From Fremontodendron californicum (taxonomy: Eukaryota; Streptophyta; Magnoliopsida; Malvales; Malvaceae), in contig JAULJL010000001.1 in NCBI GenBank assembly GCA_030761205.1, forward strand, positions 38,511,145-38,575,144: DNA of 64,000 nucleotides, written 5' to 3'. Each line of letters starts with the position of its first letter. The first letter of the stretch is position 1. Both the position numbers and the translations under genes were made by a program. A model generated the notes under the pieces. It did not search any database and was not told the DNA's origin. It saw nothing but the letters and a program-made list of their open reading frames with translations. Shown one piece after another: positions 41,333 to 53,700 of this stretch.

Positions 41333-43183
41333 TGCTAAAATGCTCACTCGCATAAAGAACAGATTCGAGTTACACTAACGAGTTTGTCTACTTAGTAACT
41401 GTTTACTAGGAATTTGTAACTTCTTGTGTTTGTATAAAATAGAGGTCTTAATATTATGAGATTATATATCAGAAACATAAAAAGAGTGAAGAGCCCTTAC
41501 TATCGAGACGTGCTGCTTATTGCCATCACCCCCATCACCAGTCGCCTGGGACTTTGTCGGGAGAAGCTAACCTGTATATGTTTTATACCATGAGGTACAA
41601 TATAATTGACTCTTTTCCTCTTTATGTTCGAGATCAGATTCGTTCTCCACCTGCATTTTTAGTCAGTCGTATTTCATCATTTTTACTTCTGAATGGTGTT
41701 ATATTCATTTTTCATGCCAACTTTTTTATATTCAACAGAAAAGTTTTTTCAATTCAGATTATACTTTTATATTCATATCTGAATATGTGTCGGATATAAG
41801 TATCAAAATATGAATATTTTTAAAAATAAAAAATCCGGATAGTATAATTCTTTTCGGTGAATAAAGTAATCCTATATATCTGGGAACCATTACATATTAG
41901 ATATCTTGTTTTGTCTAGAAATATTGGGTTTAAGCAAGGTTTAATATCCAGCGGCAATAATCAAAGGGGTTGATGTTAGGCATCCTAATCCTAGCATAGG
42001 GGTTAATGCTAAATTATTTGATCTATTAAAGTCACTGCTGACCACAGATTTATTATGTCTTTGTCATTACTCTAACAGTCAATAACCTTTATTATTTATA
42101 TTAGTCGTAGGTTATAGGTGTGACTTAATTAATTGTATTATTGTTATCAGTTTAACTGAAATTTTAACAACAGAGATTCAGCTTTGATTCTCCTTGCCCA
42201 TCTAACATTAACATGTGAACCGATTTATTTTTTTCAAGCTATTGTAATGCCAGACTCCCACTTGGTTGCCTGCAAAAAAAGGGGATTTGTTGGACAAAAC
42301 ATAAGTGCATTGAGTTGTTGGCTAAGACCTTTCTCTACCATTTAGCAGCCTGCAGATAATAAATAAACAGGCCAAGACTTCATTCATACTTGTGTTGCCA
42401 TTGGATCAAACTGCACATGAAAGTGTCTTCTCTTCATATAGGATTTTCTTGAAAACTTAAATGAAATTGTTATGCTGACAACCATGTGACGTGATTTGTT
42501 GGTAAAATATTGAACTCTTAGTTTCAGTTATTAAGATTCAATCCTTAGCAACTTTAAACATAGAAAAAAAATATAAGAGATTGTAGTGAAATGGAAAAAG
42601 AAAAACAGATTAAACTTTCATTATCATAAATGTGGAAATTGGCCAGAAGCCCCCCATACCTTTTTCTTCTCAGTAAACTTTCCGGTTTCCACATAGTAAA
42701 ATGTAATGTATTGAGACATTGCTTTTTGTCTATTTGTGTATGTTTGGGTTGGTACGTACATCACTCTTGACTATTGAGTTCCATTCACAAATCCATTTCA
42801 CATTGTTCTCTCCTCCCTATCATTGTTATCCAAATGTTTGCATTGGTCAAAGCCTCTTGCTTTAGAATTTTCATTAATCACCCACATGGAGCAACATCAT
42901 GCTATCAGAAATGATTTATGTGACAAAATTATCTGGAATAGAAGCTTGATCTGACACCCCTATTGGATACTACTCAATTAATTTTGGCATTGACATAACA
43001 ACCGGCAAGAAAAATATAGTGGTGGGGTCCTAAATCTTCGAACATTGATGAATAATTCATATACATTTTTTGATAATTTGATTTTGATGCCTCTTACAGA
43101 AGTTGAAACAACAATCATCAAAATTTGGAAGATTTTTAAGATACAAATCATATACATTAATTACCTATTGCATCTTTTTGTTA
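41333..43183. other. Intergenic between HAM1 and the unknown gene
   Basis: The first 120-150 bp are likely HAM1 3' UTR. The rest is AT-rich with no supported ORF. 42486-42575 has weak SINE-like features (see findings). Confidence 0.6.
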
Positions 43184-43771
43184 TCAAACGGTGGTTGGTT
43201 CTTGATGTTTGTTAAGTTGAATCTGTTGAAGCTGTATGCTTTTCAATGCAACCCCACGTGACCTCCTCTGCCAAAGAGTAGTGTCTGCAGATCCATCTCC
43301 TTTATCACCTTGTTTTGGCACTCTCTTGATCACAGGCAAAGGGGGATCCATAGTTTCAATGTTGATTGAAGCAGAATTCTCTTTTCCATCATCAGTCTTG
43401 GGCCGCCGGCTTGTACCATTTACTAACACTTCTTTTCTTCTGCAACTGGTGGTGGTGGCAGGGCTGCTAGTTAGATTCTTGCCTGAAAACAGCTTCTTGA
43501 GCTTGAAATACTTGATACTATTATTATTGCAGCCATTCTTGGTAGTGATACTGAGTTTGTGAGAAGCAGGAAACCGAACAATCATGTTGTTCCTCTTAAC
43601 TTGTCCCATGCAACTGATCTTTGGAGACAAAGGGTCATCAGAGAAAGAAGCAGATTTGTCTTGCCATTTGGGAAGACTCACATCTTTAATGGATGGTTTT
43701 GAACACAGCATTGGCAAAAAAGTTCCCTTGTGATTAAGATGATGAAGATGCTGTTCATATCCATTTCCCAT
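43184..43771 (-). CDS. Uncharacterised plant protein, 195 aa, basic, single exon
   Basis: A complete ORF with ATG at 43771, reading MGNGYEQHLHHLNHKGTFLP. The N-terminal third contains MLCSKPSIKDVSLPKW and DDPLSPKISCMGQVKRNN, blocks I associate with a plant-specific family of unknown function. Then come Lys/Ser/Asn-rich segments (KYFKLKKLFSGKN) and a basic C-terminus (WQRRSRGVALKSIQL). No signal peptide, membrane segment or known domain is seen; low complexity and charge suggest a disordered protein. A G12 run lies at 43904-43915, about 135 bp upstream. Function is not assigned. The codon and GC contrast with the flanks supports a real gene. Confidence 0.72.
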   Translation of the reverse strand: MGNGYEQHLHHLNHKGTFLPMLCSKPSIKDVSLPKWQDKSASFSDDPLSPKISCMGQVKRNNMIVRFPASHKLSITTKNGCNNNSIKYFKLKKLFSGKNLTSSPATTTSCRRKEVLVNGTSRRPKTDDGKENSASINIETMDPPLPVIKRVPKQGDKGDGSADTTLWQRRSRGVALKSIQLQQIQLNKHQEPTTV

Positions 43772-46700
43772 ATATCTCAGCTCCTGGTTTTCCTTGAGAA
43801 AAGTTGAAGAGAAATGAATGGCAACAAGAAAAAATGAAAAAGAAAGAGAGGTTGGGAGCTGAATAAAGGAGAATAAGGCTTTTTATGAGGTTTTAAAGAG
43901 AGAGGGGGGGGGGGGTTGAGTTTGTCAAATATGAACAAAGTATTGTACTTTTTGCAAGGTTAGGTTCCTTATTATTATACCTCTAGTATTTCTTGTTTTA
44001 GTGTTCAAAATTGTTATTAAAAACAAAGAAAAAGACAAAATAGAAGTGAGTTACTACTACTTACCATTACGTGATGACTTTGAATTTGATGCAATAACTT
44101 GAAGCTCTGTTCTCTTTCTTTTCTTTTTTTTTTTAACATGAGTTTCAGACGCGTGAACAGAGGACCATTATTTTGGTTTGTTGGAGACTGGTAAGCAAAG
44201 CATGCTGTAAATTTAAGAAAGCTACTGCTCCCCGCCCCAATTTCAAATCGAATCTTTTTCTTCTTCTAAAAGGAAAAAGACCCAAATCACCAATTCAATT
44301 CTGCCAAGTTTACTTACACCCCACTGATTATAAATCATAGGCTGACCCCTCTTTTGTTTCCTTTGAGGTCCATATACTCCATGGTGTTGCCATTTCAATT
44401 TGAAATCCATAATTTATAGTATTTTGCTCATGAATGTCTTAAGTAGATATGTTTAAGGATTAAATTATTTATCTGGTTTGACAGGTTTAATTTGATTTGG
44501 TCTAAATTATTATTCATCAATAAAAAATATTTATTAATTATAAATATTAATATTTTTTAAATATTTTAATATTATTTTAAACAGTAATATGGGTTTTTGA
44601 GTTGATCCGACCCGGATTTGGACTCGTCTCATGAACAGATCAAGTCTTAAGATACTTTTAAGGTTATTATATATAATAATATTTTTATTATTTTTATTCA
44701 ATACATTGAAAATAATAAATAAAATTATTAATTATTATATTTAATATAATATTATTATTATAAATAATGTATTAGTTAATTTTAAAAATATCTTAAAATC
44801 ATTCGTTAGCAAAACCTTAATTTATAACATTGCTATAACTTTATATTCAAAAAAAATTTAACTCTTGTAATTATGTATGCAAAAAGAAAAAAAAAATGTT
44901 TGCCGGTTTGACATAGTAAATGATGTAATTTCTTTTTGCATAATTTTTTCATTGGTCTGTCATTTTTTTATTTATAATTTTTCTGCTTATCAAGTTTAAA
45001 CAACTTTAATGTATGGCAGTATATTTTTTCAAACAATTTATTTATGTTTCATTACTCCAAAAGCCCTTTAAAAAAATTATTTTTTTTTAAAAGGTTAAAG
45101 TATAATTTAATCTTAAATTATATCATTTTTCACGATGATATTTATAAAATTAAAAAAAAAAAAATCAAGATTAAGTAACATAGCTTTCATCCTGTCAAAC
45201 TGTTTGCACCATTAACTAATAACATTACATTAATAAAAAACTGATGTGACAGATATTGATCAATAAAAATCGACCATGTATTATATTTTTTTTAAGAAAA
45301 TTAAAAATGTTTTAAAACGAAAAAATGTTTTTATAATTAAAAATTTTAAAATATATATTTTTGGAAATTTTTTCTTAAAATTTTTTATTTTTATAACTTA
45401 ATAAATAAAAACTTCATTTTTTCAATTTTCATTGTTTGAAATTAAAAAAATAAAAAAAAAATTTAAAACAAAAATTGAAGAGAGAGAAAGGAAAGGATCG
45501 ATCTGACTCTGGTTCGAGTCGACCAAATCCCCGCCATCATACCTTCGACCATTCTCTCTACCTTCCAATTCTCCATTCCTTTTTCAAAAAATTTATTTTT
45601 ATTATTTTTATTTCAAAATTAAAAAAAAAAATAAAAATTGATGCGACATTGTTTTCATTTGTCATAATATTATTGATTATTTTTTTATCACGTCAGCCTA
45701 ATTAATGTTTGAGACAAATGAATTGATGAAATGAAAGTTGAAATATCTAATCATGAACTTTTTAAATATCAAATATTGAAATAATAGTATAATTGAAGAT
45801 GAAATCTATACTATTATTAAAATATATTACTGAATTTTATGTCCCAAATCAAATGATTTTAATTCAATAACATAAATTACATAAAAATTAAATTAAAATT
45901 ATAATAATAAATTAAAATTAAAGGTACTTAGATATTTTAATTTTAAAAAAAATAATTATTTATTAATAAAATTATCTATTTTTTAAATATTTTTAATTTA
46001 AAAAATCACTTAATTTAAAAAAAAAAAAAATCATTCATAGAGTTAGTGTGATAAATTCTAATTATATATTAACCTTTTACAAAATAATAAATCTCCTATT
46101 TTTAGGGTGGTGGGTGACTGGGTGGTATCAATTTTTATTTCTTAATTAATTTCTCTCAACTTTCAACATGGCGGCGGTTACCAGTCTAACTTCACTAAAC
46201 AAGCCCACTCAAAACGCTGAGACTGTGCCACGTCATAGACATGTTTGAATTAAATTTACCACCACTGTCGATTAGAAAGAACTAAAGACTAATCACTGCC
46301 GTCGATATGCATCTGAATCTGATCAATAAAAAAGAAAGATTATTTAATCCACGTGTAGTGACGATATCATATTCGCAGAGGCAAAAGAGGAGGAGAGCCG
46401 TACACGTGGTGATGATTTGTGGAGAGAAAAGGAGGTCAGATGTGAGATGCTTACAGCTCAGCCGACACTCCATGTGTTGGCGCATGTGGAAGGCACGTGA
46501 AAGTTAGACTTGGTTTAGTAGTCGAAATAGATTAAAGTGTTGTTTAGCATTATTTCTGACACAATTTTTGATGTTAAAAATTGTTTTTCATCACAAACGC
46601 AACGCTAAATAGAGAAAAAAAATTTGGCTTATATTGTTGAAATCATGGTTTGAAAGGCCAAACCAAAAAGCCAAAAAATATAGCTTTCGAGTTTTAAAAG

Positions 46701-46900
46701 CTGACTTTTGGATAAAATGATTTTATTATCCTCATATCTCTACACTTTTATTATAAACATATATTTTTTTGACATTTCAATTTTTTACAATACTTTTTCA
46801 CAACAATGTTAAACACTTAAAAAATTTTAAATCATATTTTTTTACCACACTATAAACATATTTTTTTCAACTCAAATTTTTTTCTAACAGCAATGCTAAA
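43772..46900. other. AT-rich intergenic DNA
   Basis: 43772-43920 is probably promoter and 5' UTR of the 43184-43771 gene. Beyond that, sequence is mostly A/T with many homopolymer runs. ORFs at 45475-45705 and 46282-46507 are not supported by any domain. A 26-codon ORF at 46168-46248 is mentioned in findings. Confidence 0.6.
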
Positions 46901-47031
46901 CTAACCTTAAGCATTTTTTTTTTTTGATAATTGGGTAAGGGGAGGGGTTGCTTGGGTTTGAACCCAAGACTTCATGCCCCCAAGACTCTTGGCCACTCAG
47001 CCAAGAGCTTGTTGGCTAACCTTAAGCATTT
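46901..47031 (-). mobile_element. tRNA-derived SINE, about 100 bp, in a perfect 16-bp target duplication
   Basis: CTAACCTTAAGCATTT occurs at 46901-46916 and 47016-47031. Between them, read on -, is a sequence with an A box (TTGGCTGAGTGGCC), a B box (GGTTCAAACCC) about 40 nt later, and a terminal A tract (the T-run at 46911-46925 on +). This is the structure of an RNA polymerase III SINE. The A box resembles tRNA-Ser/Leu. It cannot be a functional tRNA, as no cloverleaf forms. Confidence 0.85.
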
Positions 47032-50000
47032 CATATTCTCCAAGAGCTTTGTTTGTAGATAAGGTGATTTTGAATATGATATAAAAATATAATATAAATA
47101 TAATTTGATATATTTAAATATGATTAATATTATATATTTAATATATGTATCATATTAATATTTAAATTTTGATAAATTTAATAATTTTTAGTGTATTTAT
47201 ATTTATATAATTGATATAAAAAAAATACGAAACATACGAATTGTAAAGTATATTTGTTTGCCTAACATGACATTCCTATATTTTCTATTTAGGAGAAAAA
47301 GCCTATCATACTTTAGTCATATAATTTCTTTTTTGTTGAAAAACATGCTAAAAATAAATGAGAAATGTATATACCATTAATAATAGTTTTGATTAAATTT
47401 GATATTACGAGTCTCATAAAATTAAATTTAATTGAAAAAATTACTCAATAAACAAATGATGAAATAAAATATATGTATTATTAAGGATAGTATTAGTCTT
47501 TTATTTTTTAAGAAAAATATTAGATGAATTTAAATATTTTTAAATTTATTATAATGCTTATTTTTTCGATTTTAAATAATTGCACATTCATTTATTTTAT
47601 CTTTGATGTTTAGATAAAAGTAACTTTTTAATTTCTTCTGCTAGTTTTAACTTTTTTAATAATCAATTTTTATTTCTCCCGTGCAACGAGTGTCCACAGA
47701 AACATGCTTGAGAGCAAAAGAGAGAAGTATAGAAATAATTTGTAAATGCATAGCATAATATATTTTAAATAAATATATAAATAATTTTTTTAAAGATATG
47801 ATATAGTAATATAAACTCTTTTATTGCTTTAACTACTTATTATATTTATTAATGATCATTTAATAAGAAAAGAAAATGCAAATATTTCCATTTTCTACCA
47901 TAATATGTACATGTGATTTTAAGTTTAATTTTTTTAATGTGTCAAATTTAAGTTTAAGTTTAAGCATGGTTACTGCTAACAGTACTTCCATACCCTATAT
48001 ATAAAAGTGTTAGAATAATTAGACAACATAGAAGGGGTACTATTGAAAATGGTAAAAGCTGAAATATTGGCAAATAGAACTGGAGTTTGGTAGAAATGGG
48101 GTAGCGAGGCTAGGCTAGCAAGTAGATATGGTAATATGTTATATTTCATATTTTTTTATGTTAATTATATAAATTATTAAATATATTAAAATTTTAAATA
48201 TAAATATAACATATATTAAATATATTATATTATATTATATTATGTTTAAACATTTCGTATTATATTTATTATACTAATTTCGTGTTTATTAAACATATTA
48301 CATTTCAGAGATTGCCTGGATCTTGAAAGACATGCGCCTTTGTGACCCACCATTTCTCCTAATGCATGCATGTGTGTGCATAAATTATTTAAAAAGTTTT
48401 TTTTTAAATAATTGTTGTAAACTTTACATACATCAGCTTCTTCTTTTTCTTAGACTCTCTCGATCCCTCTGCCATATATGAAAATATATATAGTATAAAA
48501 ACAGGGGTTTGTGAAGCACATGAAATGTAGTGGAAAAGCAAGAAGCTGATATCTGCCAGGCTAAAGACAGCCTAGGCAAACTCAAAATTAAAGATTGGTC
48601 CCAAATATTAGATAACCTTGGTTTTAGTCATATATATATATATATATATATATTTGTGTTTGAAGGTTGTTGTCCTACACTCAAAATTTGTTTGTCAGAT
48701 TTGTATGGAAAGGTTGTGATAAGTTAGATGGAACGGAAGGGAAGCCTGGCTCCTGAGGGCTGAGTCCTGACAAGAAAGAAAACCCCTGATTTAATAGGTT
48801 TTGCAACTATCTCATTGGCTTCATGTTGTTTACTCGAGCGGTTGGAGGAGCATGTCATGAGGAGATATCTAGGCAGTCCCGGACACTGGACGGTGAGATT
48901 AAAAAAAAAAGGCAAAAGTGGGATTTGGCCCTTGCTTTGAGAAGGATAAAGATCGGGCCAAGTATGAGTATTTTTTTTTTTTTTTGTTTCCGCAAACTCT
49001 TCAATGAAAATAAGTTAACTTGCCCTATGACCATTTTGCATTCCAAACCTCTCTTACTTCATAATTAGATTAACAAACAAATATATATATACTTATACAT
49101 TTAAATTCACAGTGATTATTTAAGAAAATGTCACATTTTTAAGTTAGTAATTTTATAATTGACGTTCAAAAAACCTACTCAATATTTCTAAATCTGTATT
49201 CTTCTCCTACAGATATCATTGCTTCTCGTTTTTCTCTCAATCAATTTTCAATATATACATGCGAAATGCATAGTTTTTGTAAGATTTTTTTTTATATTTT
49301 TTATCCTTTAAAAAAAAACCTTACTTTCACAACCTATAATAATATGGATGTTCTAACTTTTACTGCTTAGTAATAATATAATAAATATAATAAAGAAGTG
49401 TCTTATATATGTAAGTGGAAATAGGAGAAACTAGCTGATCTATGATGAATGTAGCATTGCCAGAGATTGCCTACAAAATCAAAGATATCTGTTATTTTGA
49501 CTTCATTTTTTTCCAATCTGTATACTGTATAGCACTATAGAACATTACAGCTGTTGATGTCTTTAAAGAGGTAAAACAGGTGAAATTAGGAGCTATGTGG
49601 AGGAGATGAGTTAAATTTGACAGACATGAATAAAAAAGGTCAGAGGAATGCTGGAATTTGAGTTTCGGATGTGTTCTGATGTTTAAGATTGAGAAATAAG
49701 TGTATGCTGAAAGAGGGTCGCCAAATGTTCTGCATGTAGAGGCTTAAGCAGCTCCGAGCATAAGAATAGCTATCTGATGTGGAAATGCAAGGAAATAAAG
49801 GAGCTGAAGCTAATAGTAATATACCTGCCTGGCTATTGGCTAAACACCTTATTTGGTTAGTTTCATTGTGTTTGTAGGATGTCCCTTAGTCTTACAGTCA
49901 CTATTATTTCTTTGTCATTTCTCTTTTGCTTGTATCAGTTAATCGAAATGCGGTTGGAACAACACTAGAGAATTTTCATTTTTCTAATTTATATGATTTT

Positions 50001-50766
50001 TGCACATATTCCATCCGTTCTCAACGTCCAAGTGGTTGGAACATGTTTGCGAGGAACAATTTGCATTTTTCCAAAATAGAAAGAAAAAGCAAATGCTGAA
50101 AGATTACTTGATACAGATATCTTGGTGTTTTAGAATGGAAAATGTTTGGTCTAATTTTTTTTTTTTTTTTTTTGGGATTTTAGGAATGAAAGATTCAAAT
50201 CCTACTTGCATGCATCTATCATTGAACCAAATGCGCTCGATAACATTTCTAACACAGAAATGTTAAAAGAGAATAAAGAAATCAATCCAATAATTTACCT
50301 GCCCTTTGGTAGCAGCAAACCAGGAAACAAAGTCAAATTATTAGTCAAGAATATAATTCACCCATGTTCAGTCAATTATCGAACGCGGCATCATTGGTGT
50401 ATAACTCAAAAGGTTGCCAAAGCCACAACTTGCTTCAAAACAGAAGCTCCAAGTTTACATCTTTCTACTTTTCAGAATGAACAAAAATATAGCATACAAA
50501 GATGACACAAGAATCGCACCTATCATGTATGTCTGCTGGAAAACAAGGCTTTGCTGTGTTGCATTTATTGGGCACCATGATATCTCAAACCAAATGAAAA
50601 CTCCACCACCCTTCTTGGGTTCTCTATCTTTGGACAGCAAAATGGCTTTTAATTTGAACTTACGACATCATTCCATTCACCACAGAAAGGGAACAAAAGA
50701 GCCCTATTGGCTTGGTTACCGCCACATTGAAAGGCCAACATAATCCAGAAAAATGCATCTTAACAA
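47032..50766. other. AT-rich intergenic DNA and 3' flank of the VPS9a gene
   Basis: An (AT)n microsatellite lies at 48632-48652. 48700-48960 is less AT-rich but has no recognisable ORF. The last few hundred bases before 50767 may be 3' UTR of the - strand gene. Nothing else is supported. Confidence 0.55.
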
Positions 50767-53700
50767 TCAGCTATTGTATGCAACTGCCTCATCCTTTGGT
50801 AAATTGGATTTAGTATTTTCTTGATCAGAAATTATATTTGGACTATCATCCACCCAGTCAGTATCTTTTTGGAACCCAATATTTTGTTCTATCACTCTAT
50901 TATCTTGAGATTCCTTGACGGTTCCAACATGTTGATGGGCTTGAGCTTGTGAGCTGGACAAAGGAAAAGTTGCAGAAGCACCATCTGATCCTTTCAAAAG
51001 ACAAACATACTTGAACACAAGTTGTTTATAGTTATTTAGCAGGTCTTCAACATCATTTATTGTCAAATCACCAGCATGAGCAAACATGTATGGGTACTCT
51101 CGAAACACTTTGTTCGTCTGATCCTCCTTCAGAAGTATAGTTGCCCCTCTATTCTCCAACTCTGAGATTGATGGAATTTTAGTGATTGATGACTGATCTT
51201 CTTTACTCGAAGCTTTTACTTCAGAAGATTTGGGTCTGATAGCATGGTCCTCTTTAAGAGTGTGATGTCTGGATTCCGTAGGTTCTCTGGGATCATGTCC
51301 AGCAATTTGGTCAATTTGACTGGAAAGACCGTCCAAATCTGTTGAAAGGCCAGACAGAAGAGCTCGAGCAAACTCCATGTTTTTCTCAAACTCAGTTTCC
51401 TCCATTGAAAGGGCTGTTGCATCAACATTCGAGATGAAAGACTCGGCAGAGAGCATGTTTGTGAAAAAATAGGCTGCTTCAGAAACTAATCGAGATTGAC
51501 ATCTATAACGTTGTATATACAATAAATTTGAGTGCAGCTGTGGAGGATTTGCCTACGTAACAAATTCCATGAGAAGAATACATTATTAATCAATTTTTAA
51601 TGGAGGGATATCAACTAAACAAACCAATTATGCAAACATTACTGATCTTACCTTTATAGTAACATAAATCAAGACAGGAAGAAATTCATCAGCTCCAGGA
51701 GGATTCTCGTTTGAAGCAATTGAAGCATTAAGCAATAAATTATTGATAACCTTGCAACAATTGAGGATACACACAAGCTTGTCTCTTGGAGCCTTGTACA
51801 TATTGATTTTTTGTAACTCTTTCTGTGCAAGCTGGGAACATAAAGGATAGATTCAAGGGAGAGACTGAAAGGTAGAATAGCTATCATAGTGGGGAATCCA
51901 AACTTCCAACCATATCAATGTACAAGCTTCATTGATTAAAAACTTTTTTCAGAAATAAGTTAGAACCATAATCAAACTGCACTCAAGTGTTGGGGCATTT
52001 CTTGCACATGATAAATAAATGTTCTTGAAACAACAAAAAGTAGAGGCAGTAAATATGGTATGATATATTGCTCAATAGTTATTAGACCCTAAGTTAAATG
52101 CACGACAAAGTCTGATAAATAAGATTATCAAATTAAAAAGGCAGATTACAACTAGTTTGGGCATTATCATGATGACAAGCTTGTTTTAGATGGACGTTAT
52201 TTTTTTTTTTTTTGTGTGTAAGAGTTTGTAGATAATTTACAATAATGTACATCACTATCAGCCTGTCTTGCTGATAAAATTACTAAATTAGCAAACATAG
52301 CAAACATATTTGGATTTAAGGAGAATAACTTATTGACCAACTTCCCGAGTATTTTGCACCCAAAACTACTGAAGACCAGTTGCTGTTCTTTTGTGGAAAA
52401 TATTTCTGAGGACAACATTCTTTAAAAGAAGCCAAATAAGACTGGAACTTCAGCTTTCAATTCAATGACGAATCTTGACATTTAATTTTGAGGGGGCCAA
52501 TTAAAATTATATTTTTTATTTTCATTTGAGGTATTCCATGATTTTTTTTTTTTAAAAAATATAAATATATATGTAAATAATATAACAATAAAAAATAAAA
52601 AAAACTCGTAAAATATATAAATTTTAGAGATTCATAAATTTATAAATCTATTATCAATTTAATTTTCATAAAATCTCAACAAAATGAAAGCATCAAGCTT
52701 TATAAAGGAATATTTTTTCATAAGAGATTAAGACAAATCAATTTATATAGCATTATAATATAAATTAAAAAAGAATTATCCTGAAATTTTGAAAAAACAC
52801 AAAAGATTTAAGATTATTCATATGAAGACAAGAATATATATATATTTAAAAATTCTTAACAACAATTTTAGCTTTCTAAAGACGGTTGGGAAGTGGTTAC
52901 TTAAATGATTAAGCAAAACAAATTGAAAACAGTTACAAAAATATAGAATAGAACTGAAATATATAAGAAAAGAAGTTATGTTGAGAAAATTAGAAAGTCA
53001 ATTTGGTTTTTCTTAAGTTTACATGATTATGACTTAATATTTGTGATAAACCTATTGATCTTAAGTGTTTATACATAATAACCGGTGAATTCAATAAATA
53101 GATAAACAACAATGTTATTTAATTCATTTTGTCAATGCATAAAATTAGGATAAAATTAAAATATAATAATTTTAATTTGGAGGGACCAATTTAAATCTAT
53201 TTAATATAAATACATATCTATATTAGGGGGTTACAAAATTTTTGGGGGGGTCAGGGCACCCCCTGGCTCCCATGACCATCCGCCATTGTTTCAATTGATG
53301 CATTACTTCAATAGAGTTTATTTAATTCTCAGTACAATAAAATATTAGCCATAACCAACTGCTGGAGCTACGAGTACTGTATCAAAGAGAGCTACATGAT
53401 CAAATGAGTTCACTGTTGCTTAAGACGATATCATTGGTCAGATGTAGAGTTCATAGAAAACTGAAAATTACTGAGGCATGAAGCTCCCATAAAAGGGGAA
53501 TATTTTATATAGTTTGAAGCAAAAAAATAAAAAAATAGAGGTATCAAACAAGATTAAAAACAAAACAGCAATATATGGTTACATAATGTGCAGCTTCAAG
53601 TATTCACATATGCATCAATGTTCATGGTTTTGCTACTGTACAATACTAAAATCTAAATCAGCGTATGTTCAATAGGACACAAAACAGATCAGCTGCCATC

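Noticed and set aside
45475..45705. 76-aa ORF
   Set aside because: Low complexity, ends in hydrophobic AT-coded residues, no support.
46960..47015. tRNA gene
   Set aside because: A and B boxes are present but no acceptor or anticodon stem forms, and the A tail and target duplication show a SINE.
48530..48727. 65-aa ORF
   Set aside because: Contains an (AT)n microsatellite translated as YIYIYIY; no domain.
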